NCBI GenBank assembly: GCA_903813345.2
Contig: CAIIXF020000008.1
Span: forward strand, 27,512,822-27,576,821
Length of the DNA stretch: 64,000 nucleotides
Origin: Owenia fusiformis
Taxonomy: Eukaryota > Annelida > Polychaeta > Sabellida > Oweniidae
Direction of reading: 5' to 3'
Below the pieces are notes generated by a model that saw only the letters and a list, made by a program, of their open reading frames with translations, was not told the DNA's origin and did not search any database. Positions 13,871 through 28,800 of the stretch are shown piece after piece; within the stretch, counting starts at the first letter, position 1, and the number at the start of each line of letters is the position of its first letter. The translations under genes and the position numbers were made by a program.

Positions 13871-16800
13871 GTTGGTACAAATGTGTGTAATACTGATTAA
13901 ACTTGTAGAGGAATATACGATGCAAAAATAACCTAGTGATCGACGTCTTGCAGAGTCGACATGTTTCATTTAATGTAAGACGGGGTCAAGAGAGACATAT
14001 CGGTTTATCAAGTTGAAACTCAGTCCCAAGTCAAGTAAGTATATGTGCATACACCACACATTATTAAACTGATCTTTCATCGATCCTTGATAAAAGAAAA
14101 CCAAATCAAGCCATACAGTGCATTTCAAAAAATGACAGCCCATTCAAACTCAAGAACGTCGGTTCAAAACTTCAGAACATGAGATGGTAGTTATAAACTA
14201 AGCTTGTATTCGCAAATGCAGCTAGCGCCCGACGGCTACCAGATTAACCTGCTATTTTATGGGCAGCTCATAAAAATATGAATAGTACCTACCACTATCC
14301 CATTCATATTTAAATGAGTTGGTCATGAAATAGTAGGTTAATCCGGTAGCCGTCAGGCGTTAGTTAGTTCGCGAATAGAAGCTAAGTATACATTGTAGCA
14401 ATATCCGAACATCCTGTAAACGGTAAAGGGTGTAACATCTTCATGATTTTGAAAATTAAAATGTTGCACGGACCACAAACTTTAACTTGACATACATAAT
14501 ACACATTTTATAGTTTGCTATTTCTTTATAGATTTGCACAAAGACGTTTGATGCCAGTGAGTTTGCTTTGTATGACCGCACACAGGATCCCATCTTTCCA
14601 AATGAACTACAGGTATTGGTCCAATGTATAACCTGTCATACATGAACTAAGCTTGTATTCGCGAATGCAACTAATGGGTAGACGATTAACCTACTGTTTT
14701 ATGACTCATTTAAATGTGAATGGAATAGTATCAAGTACTTTTCATATTTAAATTAGTTGCCCATAAAACAGTAGGTTAATCCAGTAGCCGCTAGTCGTTA
14801 TTTGCATTCGCGAATACAAGCTTAGCCACACTATGCTAAATAGTTTTAAAATGCTTATTTCCAGTTCTACACTCGCAGAGGAATTTACACTTAGCTTCCC
14901 TGATGTAACTAACGGCCGCCGGATTAACCTACTATGAAATAGCCAACTTATTTAGATATGAATAGTTCCTGCCATTCCATTCATATTTTAAAAAAAGTAG
15001 GTTAACCCGGTAGCCAACAGCCGAAAGATGCATTCGTGAATACTAGTACAAGCTTAGTTCTCCATATAGATTTTACTGCATCAATCTAAACTAGTGTTAA
15101 GCTGCTGAATTGCATGTCGTTCTGTCCGTCAATCTCATACCTTATATTTTCACCCTGTGTCTTGCAATGAGTTATATACATTTTACCAGATAGAGACTTC
15201 GTATCACACTAAAAGGATCAAGTTTACCGGAGCAACAGTACAATGGTGTCGTCCAACCAGCTTAGAGCAAGTATGTCAGTTGAAACAGGAATATCCAGAA
15301 GCTTTGTTCACAGTTGGCGCCACTTTAATCGGTGAGCATGTTAGCTGAGTATGACTAAGCATAATGCCATCATCGTGATTACCCATGTCATCTCAACTCC
15401 TTGCAGCCATGAGAGGCCATGGGATACATTGCTGATACAAAGGAGCCTAAATTTTAAGAATTTATTAAGAATATTTATATTTAATATATAATATTAAGAT
15501 CTATCATCTCAGCTTATATTTCTTCTAATTAGTGGTCATTTAACTTGTGGAGATCACACCTGCCAATCCGATCACAGTATTTCATATAACTGCAGTGCAT
15601 TATATAACCAATCGCTGCATGTTTCAGGCGTTGTTTCCTAAAATCAACACTTGATACTGCGCATCTCGTGCAAATTTTAGAAAGCAACACCTTCAAGGAA
15701 TGGTCCTTCCACATTGCACTGAGACCCAAATGACTGCAACAATAGAATGAATAAATTAAAACAAAGAGATAGGATGCGTTGAGTTACAATTTCAGAATGG
15801 TATTTTTGGATGTTTAAGAATAACACCGTGAGGTGACTATATGTATTCAATCCGTGTCATCTCTTACCTATCATCTTATCTTTCAGGTAAAGGCATCCGC
15901 ACTGGGAAAATTCAAGGAGTTGTTGTAAGTTTGTCACATGTGCCAGAGTTACTAGATGTTTCATCAGATGATGACAACATCAAGGTTGGAGCTGCAATTA
16001 CACTTGCCCAACTATATGAATACATTGAAACCATTGCAGAAATCAAAAACGGTAAGTGGCCTACATCGAATATTCAAGATCTTTCAAATTGATATTTAGT
16101 TTTGTATGCTATACTAATACCCGTTTGTAGTAGTAAATGAGTTAGTATGAATTCATTTTAATAACTTTATTACAGGTGAAACGAAAGCTGGTTTGGAAAC
16201 TGTGCTGGACATGTTACACCAGGTTGGGGGACATCAACTAAGAAATGTTGTAGTAAGTGTTAATAAGGTTAATGTAAATGAGTTATTTTTATTTGAATTC
16301 GGGAATTAGGCTAAAAACCCACAATGTCCAAATGGAATGTTAAAGTGTCATTATAGGCACCTAGACATATATTTTGAAAAAAATCGAATAGCTTTAAATT
16401 ACGTCATTAATAGTGAATTAATAATCATTAGCTTTGCGGACGATAACTTTTTAGGTCCAAGTACCACAATATTCTATATATGTAGTGGTAAAAGAAAAAA
16501 TGAACCATACTCATTTTACTGGAAAAAACTCATTTTATATAAAAGGCATTGACATCAACGATAACAATGATATGCAATGCAGAAATTGACAGTGGAGGGA
16601 GCATTAATATTATCTCCAAATTTAAATTTAAGTATTTTATGACTAACTTGTAGTATCTACAGCAATAACCAGATTTTTTATGATTAACTTCTAGAGTATA
16701 GGTAGCTCTATAGCAAGTGGTTTGGGACGATCAGATGTTCTTACACTGTTGTTGGCTATGGGAGCAACTACGGAGATCATCGACACAACATGTTTAAGTA

Positions 16801-19800
16801 TATGTGATTATTCTATTAACAAACGAAAAAGTTGTGCATTATTAGGCTGAGCGAACTATTATTTAGCCTCAATCAAATATATTTGAAATAGATGCGTTTG
16901 ACAACAAATATATTATTTTAATAAAACGTTTATTATCATTTGAAATAAGTTTCCAACAAAATGATCTTCGAAAACATTATATTTTTTGACTTTGAACCTT
17001 TAATTTATAAGAAACACCCTCAATTTTTCCATTTTCAAAAATATTATGTCTGTGGGGAATCTGCATCAATTACTTGATTGTTATTTTAGACAAAACGATA
17101 GTTTGTAAAGAAATCTCACAACTGATGAACGACGATGGAACTTGCCTTTTAGAGAAACAAGAGCTGATAACATCAGTTAATATTCCATATATGAGCCAGG
17201 TAAACAAAATCTCCCACATCAAATAAAAAGTGCCCACTGCCCCAGTTGTTTATCTTTAACCTGTCAGGTGACTTTGGCTTCAGCCATTAATTTGATGGAA
17301 CACTGGAAATGACATATTAAATCTGTTATCGTAAATATGACCGCAACTTGATTCAACATTTTCGTTGCAGGGCGAGCATCTTTATTGGCACAAGCATGCA
17401 TCAAGAGCTGATTTAAATCTGGCCAGTATAAACTGTGGAATGAGATTGAAACTACAGGCAAACTCTCACATTATAGAAGACCTGGTGCTATGTTATGGTG
17501 GAATGGCAAAACGAAGTATAATTGCAGCAAACGTGAAAAAAGAGGCCACTGGAAAGTAAGTATACCTTGTCAGTAGATTTTCTTTCAAATGGCTATTTAA
17601 ATCTAGTATCCATCTATTCACCACGATATGGACAGATACAAAATAATCAAATCACAATATCTTTTTCAAAATCATTTTAGGGCATGGGGTAAAGAGTTTG
17701 TGGCTGTTGTGTGTAAGCTACTGGAGTCTGACATAGATGTTACACTTTACAAAGATGGGAGTGTTGATTACAAGAAAGCACTTGTCTCAAGTCTTTTCTT
17801 GAAGTTTTACCTGAAAGTTAATGCTAAAGTGATGTCACAGGTAAATGTTAGCAACCCCCTTTACATAAGATGAATGGGCAATGGGAAACACATAGCCTCT
17901 CTTCTGCTATTTGGAAACCGTCAATGGAATATCGGCATGTATAGATCCATTGGAAAAATGTTGCCAGAAATTAGGTCAAAAAGTAAAAATTCTATCTTGG
18001 CATATTTTTAGATTTTATTGCAAAAGGAAACGTCAAAATAATATTCCCTGGACCTCAAGTATAATTTTGATTTAATAAATTAAAATGTTTTCATTTTGAC
18101 CATCATATTTGGAAAACGTCACCCGACCTACTTGGTGCCTATACACAAATATCTGCGTAATGAGTGTGTCTCTTGGGCTTGACGAAAATGTTCGGGTGTG
18201 CCTCGATTTAATAACAGATAACCTATAAATTACAACTTTTTAATGTTAACTCTAGCCTGACCCGTCTCCTGATATGTCGAGTGTACGCAGTCATCCATTG
18301 AGTAAAGCAAGTGAGATATTTGAAGATGTACCTCCAGAACAAGCTGCCGAAGACATAGTAGGCAGAACCATGGTACACAAGGCCGCACTACAGCAGACTA
18401 CTGGAGAAGCAGTGTTCTGTGATGACCTTCCTATGTATAAAGGTATATGAACAGACAACGTTACAATAAGATAATAAGCAAACTTGTACAGCAAACAATT
18501 GCTTCTGTTTTTCCGGAATCCTATAATGTATATTTATAAACAATTTTAGATATGTTTCAATAGGTTATGGAATCGAAGTAAAGTAGCGCACAGATGTTCC
18601 AATAGAAATAAAAATGAGGGATGTAGCAATGTCTAAAAATGTTGACTTTGAATTATGTTTACCTCTCATTTTAGATGAGATTCATATAGCATTAGTGTTA
18701 AGTCACAGAGTACATGCTAACATAGTGAAGATTGACGCATCGAAAGCAGAATCCTTGGCCGGGGTGCTAAGCTTCATCAGCTTTAAGGATATTCCAAATC
18801 AGCAGTCCAATATTGCAGAACATGTGTTTGCAGATAAAGAGGTGAGATATCACAATATTATGAAATGAACACACCCTCATCATATGTTCCAAGTGCATAC
18901 AGTAAAGCAACGGTTATGGAAGCTAGAATGAATGGGTATTTTACATGAAAGTAACATATTCAAATATTCGTTAACATTCGTTAAAATTCAGTTGTGAGAA
19001 AATGTTTTGGAAAATCAGAATCACAGGAAGCAAGCCCTGAAACAGTTTCCTACATGATTTGAAGATTCAATAATACGGTATCTAAGATTATAAGCCATCT
19101 CTCACATGAATATGCCTGAAATCAAATAGTGAAGGTCTACTACTGAATACTAAGGCATGATTTTGAACCGGATTAAATCTCTAGATCTATTTTTATCTGC
19201 AACTAATAATAATTAAAAGTTGCTTCATTCTAAATCCTAGTGACAATTTTGTTTTGATGTTTATTGTTTTTGAGTTAAGGTGGAGTATGAAGGCCATGTG
19301 ATCGGTGCCATTATAGCTAAGACGGAGACCCGTGCTAGAGCTGCAGCAAACAATGTGGTCGTAGAGTATGATGATTTGCCTTCTATTGTCAGACTTGAGG
19401 TACAAATATGAATTTTAGGTGTTTTATTGAGCATTTCTACAAAGCATTTGCTCCTTGTTACTCTAAGATATGAGTAGGTATTTTTCAATTCCATTCAAGA
19501 GTGGAAGTTCTATGACAAATAAACGAAGAGATGGTTTCTTCAGACCATTACTTGGACATCCTTCAATTATACGTGATTATGTGTTGTGTTGTAATTACAA
19601 TGCTTTTTTTATACAGGACGCGATCAAAAAGGAAAACTTCATGGCTGGCCATCCTGTGGTTTTAAAGCATGGCGATATAGATAAAGCTTTCCAGGAATCA
19701 GATGTAACAATTGAAGGTAATTTAAATCACCATGGCTGATAATTAAACAGCTAAAAATGAATAATTATTTAAGCATTAAAATGACACGATAACACCGACT

Positions 19801-22800
19801 CCAAGCCATTGAAATTACAAAATGTAACAATTTGTTAATAACACAACAGTTACTTTTGTAATTAACATATCATCCCAGGTGAAATTGCAATGGACGGCCA
19901 GGAACACTTTTACATGGAAACCCAAATATGTCGGGTCGTACCAACAGGAGAAGAACAAGAATTGGAGATTGTTTCATCAACACAATTCCTATCAGAACTA
20001 CAGGTACGACCATGATTTTTATATCGATGTGTGTAGTAGTAATAACATCTGACGTTTCTCCAGATCGTTTACTTTATTTTTGAGAACTTATCCTCTATCG
20101 TCTCGAGCGATTTTACATGGTATGCATCGTAACTCGGAATGACTATCCCTACTCGGGATCAACTGAAAAGCGAAAATATGATGTCCTCGTTTCTGTTTCA
20201 TCCCCAGTGATTTGTCAGTAAGTATCATACTGTCATACCTTTTGTTTTATAAAGTCGACTTATTTTTTTAAGACCAGAGTGTCTGAGATACTCAATGTTC
20301 CCCAAAACCGTTTAACAGTAAAAATCAAGCGGCTTGGAGGAGGTTTCGGGGGGAAGGAGGAGTCTCCGATATATGTAGCTGCCATAGCATCCATAGCAGC
20401 GCTAAAGTAGGTTAAAAAACTTAAACCACATTCAAGTTATTGTGTCCATAGTGATTTTATTATATGTGACATAAACATTGATTTCAGACCTAATACGAAT
20501 TAAAAAGAGTATGTGAGTGTGTAATTGATGCTAGTTACAGTTAGATAGGAACACTCATATTGTATAAAATAACGAAGAGACCAATCATGAAATGTGAATA
20601 ATCCAGAATATATCTGTCTATGTGGTTCCAGGTACAATAAACCCGTACGACTGGTTTTAGACAGACGAACCGATATGAGAGTTACACACAAGAGACAGGA
20701 GACATGGACTAAATACAAGGTACATGTATGTTAAATAATGGAATATATTTATGGCCAATAATTGGGGGATAAAGATCTGGTATCAGTTATTTACTCAGTA
20801 CTCACAAGGAACCCGAGTTCAACTTCTTTCTCTTCAAGGCCGCCCAGAGTTGCTCGAAGTAAAAATTCAAGGTCAAATAGCATGGTCATTGAACGCCATT
20901 AGAATAATTGAAGTCATATACTTGATTGAGAAAAAATTCTATATTTCAACAACTCTTGACAAAATTGTTTCAATTTTAGCGTATATTCGGCTCATGTCAT
21001 TCCTTTTCAATTTTTTCTAACAATTTTGAGAAAAAATAACGATTTTTACAAAATACATATATTTTCTATAAAAGTTGTTACCAATTTATTATTTGGGAGA
21101 TTCTAAGCAATTTTCCCCATTTTGGCACTTGGAATCCTTATTATAACTCCATTAATTTATAACATATCGTGGATCTTTTTGGGAGATATTGTACGAGGGG
21201 GGATTCATAAGTAGTGGGACTTTTCTGGGGCATCAAGTCCCTGTGGACATATCTCAACCAAATTTGGCACATGAACAGACTAGGATATAAGGCATTGTTT
21301 GGTGAAATTTCAATTTAATTCATTTTGTTCCCTAGTAACAACAGTTGCTTTGAGATAGAGTGAGATTGCACCAGAAGGATAAGGAATCAAAACTCTTGCA
21401 CAGGATTGATGTGCTCCACAAAAGGACTCGCTAGAAGTCACGTATTAGATCACGTCCTGAATATCAGTTGAGACTTGTATATTTAACTAGCAATTAGTGA
21501 CAAACAATGTGCTCCGTGGACCCTGTCGTGACGTCATGATTGGAACTCTAACTTTACTGAAGTTGGGTGTAACCTTTTGAAATTTTCGCACAATTATTAT
21601 CATATGTTTGTGGTTCTGTGTTCCAAGTTTGAATAAAATCTGTTTGATATAAGTGAAGTTATAGCATTTGTCCCACTACTTATGAATCCCTCCTCGTATA
21701 TGAGAATTGTAAGGATTATATGGGTAGGTCAGCTATACAGGTTGTTTGCAATTTTGTCACTCCCTATCGATCTGATTCTCCCTTTATTTTAAACTCAATA
21801 AACAAGTGTATTTTATAAATGTTTGTCATAATTTTTATAACATCATTTTAAGGTTGGATGCTCAAAATCTGGTAAGATCCTTGCTGAGGAAGTGAGTGTC
21901 TACACCAATGCTGGTTACACGCCTGGCTTTTTTGGATTCGTGAGTAATAATACCAATGCACAGTAATGTTTACCGAGTAACTAAATCAAATGGCGATGGT
22001 TAATTGCTTTTATCATGTAAGATAATATGCATAGTAGTACAGAAAACAGTCATCTGTTTCTGTGTCTGTGACCATTTCTTGCTGGGTAGAAATTTTTATT
22101 AATTTGCGTCAGTTATAAACATTAATTAAATGTTTAAATGAAAATGTTACTCCATTTTAATATGTTACATTACAGGGTGGTCCAAAAAATGGGACACTCG
22201 TATTTCAAAAATATATATTGATTTTCTTGATGAAAACATGTCATATTATATACCAATGGATAGGGAATTTACTCATCTTTAATTTGGTATATTATAAGTT
22301 CAAATTTATTATAATGTCTGTCACCCAGTGTCCATAATATAAATGACGTCATTTTCGTTTCAAAACGGGTTTTCCGAAACTTGCAAAACCAAATTTTATT
22401 GTCAACTTTATTTACATAAAAATACGTTCAATATGTCTATCATTTTGCTCAATTGTAGCCCTTAATTTTGGCCTAAACTGGTCAATAGCATCATTGATAT
22501 GCTGTTGAGACAATGGATTTCACTTCTCAATAACTCTGTCCTTAAGGGACTAAATAGTTGTACGGTAAAGGATTTATTGTACACTAATTCTGTTAGTTCT
22601 CCCCATACGTGGTTGTCGCAGATGTTGGCCCGGGGATGTTGGGTAATCGGGTGATCTGGGGAGGCAGTGATTAAGGGGGATGAATCTAGGCACATTTTTT
22701 TTAATCATTTGACACTTTTGTGGGATCTATTGATTGGAGCCCTGTCTTGTTGGAAAATGTAATGATTCGAAAATGAGCTCATATCAGGATGGTCCAAAAA

Positions 22801-25800
22801 CAACATAATTGGGTCATCCGATATCAACGTCTGCGACGACCACATATTGGGAGAACTAACAGAATTGGTTTATCATGAACCCCTTACACCTACTCAGTCC
22901 CTTATTAAGGATAGACTTGTTGAGAAGTGAAATGCATTGTCTCAACAGCATATCAATGATGCTACTGACCAGTTTAGGCCAAAATTGAAGGCTAAATGGT
23001 GGGCATATTGAATATCTGTTTATGTAAATACAGCTGACAAAAAACTTGGTTTTTGCAAGTTTTGGAGAACCCGTTTTGAAATGAAAATGACATCATTTAT
23101 ATTATGGAAGCTGGTTGACAGACATTATAATTAATTTTAACTTATGATATACCAAAGTAAAGATAAGTAAGTTCCCTATCCACTGGTATATAATATGACA
23201 TGTTTTCATCAAGAAAATCAATATTTATTTTTGAAATACGAGTGTCCCATTTTTTGGACCACTCTGTACATATAGGTAATGTGATTGTTAAATCGAGTGA
23301 ATGAATCCTTTGATTCTGTAGGTCCAACCTGCTTCCTTGTTCTGTTTGGCTTCTGACCAGGGATACAAGATAGACAACTTCAAGCTATCAGCATATACAT
23401 GTTTGACTAATACGAACCCCAGGGCCCCTATGAGGGGCTTCATGACTCCCCCACTGGCCCTACTAATGCAGGCAATCATGAATGACATCGCTTTAAAACT
23501 TAACATTCCCTACACTCAGGTATCCAGTTTAATTAAAGGCTACGATCTTGCAGCGTTCATGAACCATTTGTTATCATTTATTCACAAACTACGATCTGTT
23601 GACTTCAAAATATTAGATATCATTTGTTATACATACAACGATATGTCGATCTTACAACACTAATTATCATTTATTTACACACTACGATCTGTTGACTTCA
23701 AAACATTAGTTATCACTTATTTACAAACAACGATCTGTCGATCTCACTGCATTAGTTATCATTTATCTGATACTACGATCTGTCGATCTTACAAAATTAG
23801 TTATCACTTATTTACAAGCTACGATCTGTCGATCGCACAACATAATTTATAATTTATTTACAAACTACGATCTCATTTATTCACATACTTTGTTTCATCG
23901 GTCTAACAATATAAGACGAATTAATGTTTCTGCTCATGTCACAACAATTACAGGTTCATGAAATCAACATGTACAAAAGTGGGGACCATACGTTCTATAA
24001 CAGGGAGTTGAAGGATGCAGGTAGTTTAAAAGTCTGCTGGGAGACATGCCTAAACAAAAGTGACTATTACAATAGACGAACTCAGGTAGACAACTATAAC
24101 AGGTAAAAGTCTGATCAACGGGAGGTTGATGTACAGTATAGATAAGTACATATAGGGCGCATATCCTTTGAGCCAAAATAGGCAACGTAAATCATGGCTT
24201 ATGACATACAGCAAATGTTTTAGATGCCCTTACCACCCTGACAATTTAAAGTCGACTCCCCAATTTAATCAACCATGCATACCAACAATACAATACGGTA
24301 TGGTGTGTACAATGATACTTTAAAGGTCAGGGTGTGGGATATTTTTTGCTACAAAAGACTTGATCATCTGATTATCTTAATAAAATTGCTTTCTCTGTTA
24401 CAGAAGTTCAAGATGGACGAAGAGAGGACTTTGTGCTATACCCATATACAGAGATGTAGGGATAGGATTCTTTAGGCATATGGGACAGGTTAATACAATT
24501 TTAATTGAAGGATAAGCATTATTTTCTTACTTAAAGCTATAGCCAAAAGATGAGACTCCATATTAGACTCCAATCTTATGAAATAAACACCTCAATATTT
24601 CGACACGGTAAAAAATCACGTACAGGTGATGAATATATCGACTGGTTTTTCTCGTTTTTAAGTCTCATTATTGCTACTTTCAACTCAGTGCAATATAGAA
24701 TAACTGCAATATAGGATCACTGCAATTGTGAGTAAAATATGTTGCTAGCAACTCTTGAAGCGAGCTCTGTACCTTCAGCCCTTAGTGTGTAACTTCTTGG
24801 ATGTTGCAGTATGTCTCAAAAATTGAGAACGTCAAACTCCATAGTTTTACCGTACAAAGCCTTTTAGTCGGACTATCTACAAACAGGTTATCATATGCTA
24901 TGTCTTTATCATACGTTTTTGACTTCAAAATAATAGTTATCATTTATGTCTAGGGTGTCCTGTATGTCCTGTATGGTGGTGTCTGTATACAATCGGGTTA
25001 TCATATGCTACCTCTATATCATATTTCTAGGGTACGGCCTTATAGAACATCTACAAAAATGGTCCTGTATGTTGGTGTCTGTGCACAATCGGGTTATCAT
25101 ATGCTACCTCTTTATTATATTTTTAGGGTGCCGCCTTAGTGAACATCTACAAAGATGGTTCTGTATGGATCAGTCATGGTGGTGTCGAGATGGGACAAGG
25201 TCTGCACACTAAACTTATACAGGTAAATTATCTCTTAGAAATCCTTTTCTTTAAACGAGACAAGAAAAACCCCAAATCCTCAGAGTAGCAAATCCTACCG
25301 AAAAAAGTATTTTATAAAATTAGTACTATTTGAACATTTCATGATATAAGTAACCAGGCCGTAGTATTATCCTCTTTTGGCAAGATTATTCAAATGACCA
25401 GACATTCCTGATACGATATGCATAAGCCATCAATCAACATTTAAGTTGAAACAAAATAAGACTTACACAATAGAATGGCATCTCTTGCTCATTCGAATAC
25501 ATGATATCTTGATAAGTACATTTTCATGAACATCATTGAATAAACATATTATATATCCGTCTTAAAGTTCATACAATTTAACAAATATGGGAATTGTTAC
25601 AATGAAATCCTGAAGAATGTGCGCAGCACAGCACCTATACATTCAACTGGACAATGGATGCGCTGAAGAAATAGTTACAGAAAATGGCAATATTCATAAA
25701 CATCAATGAGTTGAATTTTCAGGTAGCTAGCAAGGTGCTTCAGGTTCCCTGCGAAAGGATCCACATCCTTGAAACAAATACAAATTGTGTTCCAAACGCT

Positions 25801-28800
25801 CTTGTTACAGCAGCCAGTCATGGATCGGATCTCTTTGGTATGGCTGTCAAAGTGAGTAATAGTATATTGCATGAATTGTGTTCTTAATGCTCTTGCTAAA
25901 GCAGCTAGTCATGGACCACATCTCTTTGGTATGGCTGTCAAAGTGAGTAATAGTATATTAACAGGATCTTAAGAGGTTCTGGACAAATCATTTGATTCTG
26001 GACTTGTCATATTTTATTTTCAACGAAATCACATCCAAGGGTTGAATTTTTATTAGCTATTTAAAGAGAGGGTCCTGCCTAGTATTAATTTCAATAAATA
26101 AAGTTAAAATAGAGTCAATCTAATACTCATATTACATTGATAAATTAAGGCAAATCCTGAAATATTTTTAAAGTGCATTTTTTATGAAATATTATCCAGC
26201 AAGTATTTAGATGAAACGGTCTTATTTAAATACAAATCATAACATGATGATATTTTTCATGAAACATTTTTCATTTTTAATTTAGGTGAAAACCCTTACA
26301 TGATGATGTGTTTTCATAACTTCTTTCATAAAATTCCATCAAGGGGTGAAGATAAAATGATCGAATTTAAGTGATTTAAGGATCACGAGAATATGTTTTC
26401 TTGGATATTTTCTATGCAATCCCATCCAATGGTCAAGGTAAAATTTTGATTTTGATTTGGTATTAGGTCACGTGTTCCAAAGATCCATATAAGGCCCATA
26501 GAACCATATAGGAACGTCATTTTGAATGTCACGTGATAGATCCATATAAGGCTTTTAGAACCATGTCGGGAAAGATGAGGGGAAGCCCCTGACACCTGTT
26601 TCACGATTTTATCCGAAATATGGATCATGGGATGGGATCATTTCGGTTTTTATGCACTTCATTATTGTACCGAAGTTTGCTGATTCGATTCGTCGTATTT
26701 CGGAATCCTGGTGACAATTTTATACTCTATTTGGAGTATTTTTGATCTACTTCTTATGACGAAAATTCCCGAACCTTGTTCGGATTAATCCGGATTTTCT
26801 GACCTACCTTATCTAACGAGATTTAACGAGTTACATTCGTCTCATTTCGGAATCCTGGTGACAATTTTATACTCCATTGGAGTATTTTTGATCTACTTTT
26901 TCTGGATTTTGCCCTACTTATTATATCTTGACAACAAGCAAATCAAAAAGTTCGACATGAACGGGTCTCGATCAACTAACCTATAGCGTGGAAGCCAGGC
27001 ACGCTAACCATGAGGCCAACGTGCTACCGATATGAAAGAACAAAAGTATTATATATTTATACCGAGCGTCAATTCAAAATGATCCTCACTTTTGACTCCA
27101 CTTATAGGCTAGGCAAATGGAAGTTTAACATCCCAAAAATTGCAACAGTTTTTAAATTAGGCTTATATTGTATATTGATACCAGTTGAAAAACATATCAA
27201 AAATATAGAAAAATATATGCAGTGGACAAATATGAAATGTCACATTCCAGGTACCCCCCTCCAAATTTGAGTATGGGATTGTAAATATTTTTTTATTTCA
27301 AAATGGAATACTCTTGTCAACTAAACGAGTAATATTATGATAGTTTACTGACATAAGAGCAACTAAAAATTGTTAACCAACTATTTGAGTGCAATAATTG
27401 GCATTTTCTAGCGCCAAATATCTGAAAATAGGCCATCAAATAGCCCGAATTTAATATAACAATGTATTTATTTCTGTATCAATTCATCAGAATTGCATGA
27501 AAAATATCAAGGAGAGTAATGTACACCTGAACATTGTCTTTGATAAGTATCAGGGTCATTAAGTGAACATTGAGCGTGAAAATAATATTTGAAATTTCAA
27601 TATTTTACCACACCCACTTTTGGGGTGACCTTACTTTTGTTTAATTACTTCCAAGATATGTCGTATTTGAACTCAATAGCACAACTAAATTATTTGTAAA
27701 GGCTTATTTTGTCCTGAAAACAGTTTTTGAGGTTTTCAGGAAAGGATTATGTAAAAAAAAAGTAGAAAAACAGCAAATGCCAGGTGAAATATAGGGGAAG
27801 CCCTACTTTTAGTTGATAACTGTTAAATTATCAAATGTTTTTCCTTTTAAATTCAATTTGATATACCTTAATATATAATATACCTTTTCTGGTAAAACAG
27901 AGAACGATTTGTTACAATCAGTGGTCAAAAAATGTCCTTGAAAAGGCAACAAAATGTTAAATATCCCTGTCCCTGACATCAGTTTATGAGCCAAAAAAGG
28001 TAATCCAACCAAATGTTTGTTAATAACCCAGTCATTCAGCATGGGTTTGACATCATATTTGGCACAATTACCTTGTTCAATGTTCTTTCATTCTACTAAG
28101 TGTCATTGATCTATCCTTAATAGTCACGATTTTATGGCCATTTACAAAATGTGCTCAAAATATCGAAATGTGCCTAACTGACTGGACATCAATACCACCA
28201 GTTTTTTTTTATCTGTGGACCTTTTTTCGATACTAACAACACTTGAAACATTAAAACAAGAGATAAGAATGAAGATGAGAGTCATAACACATGATTTTTA
28301 TGCTCCTGATTTGAATAACAACGCACGATACGTTCAAGTTGGCCTCCAGGCATGACACCCATATTTCATGGCATGGTATAAAATGGCCATAAAATCGTGA
28401 CCACTAGAGACCACTGAGACTGGGTAGATTGATAATACATTGACCAAGACTCAATTCTGCCAAATATGACACTAAATCCATGCAGGATGATTGGACTGGA
28501 TTATTAAGATTTGTTTGGGTTACCTTTTTGGCTCGCCCTGTATTAAGGAAAAATTGTTACTTTTGACTAAGGTGTTCTTAACCACACAGTGATATTGAGA
28601 AATGAAATGAAGAAGTTTAACTGAAGAATGTTAGATTTCAAGATGAAATTCAATAAAAAATGAGGAAAGGGTTTCTACATTAATAAATCCTCCTGAGTTA
28701 ACTAGTGTAACGCAAAGTAAATCCCTGGTCTTTATACAGGGCCTGGTTCGATTATGTTATGTTCATTATCAAAAATGCTGCCTTAATTTTGTAATCTTAA

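Noticed and set aside
16695-16797. Alternative donor CAT|GTTTAAG at the end of exon 12
   Set aside because: The same phase would result, but gene B has no GT there, while GTATATG is shared by both genes.
23337-23663. Independent 108-aa protein
   Set aside because: The first part is exon 24 of gene A read through its donor into the minisatellite.
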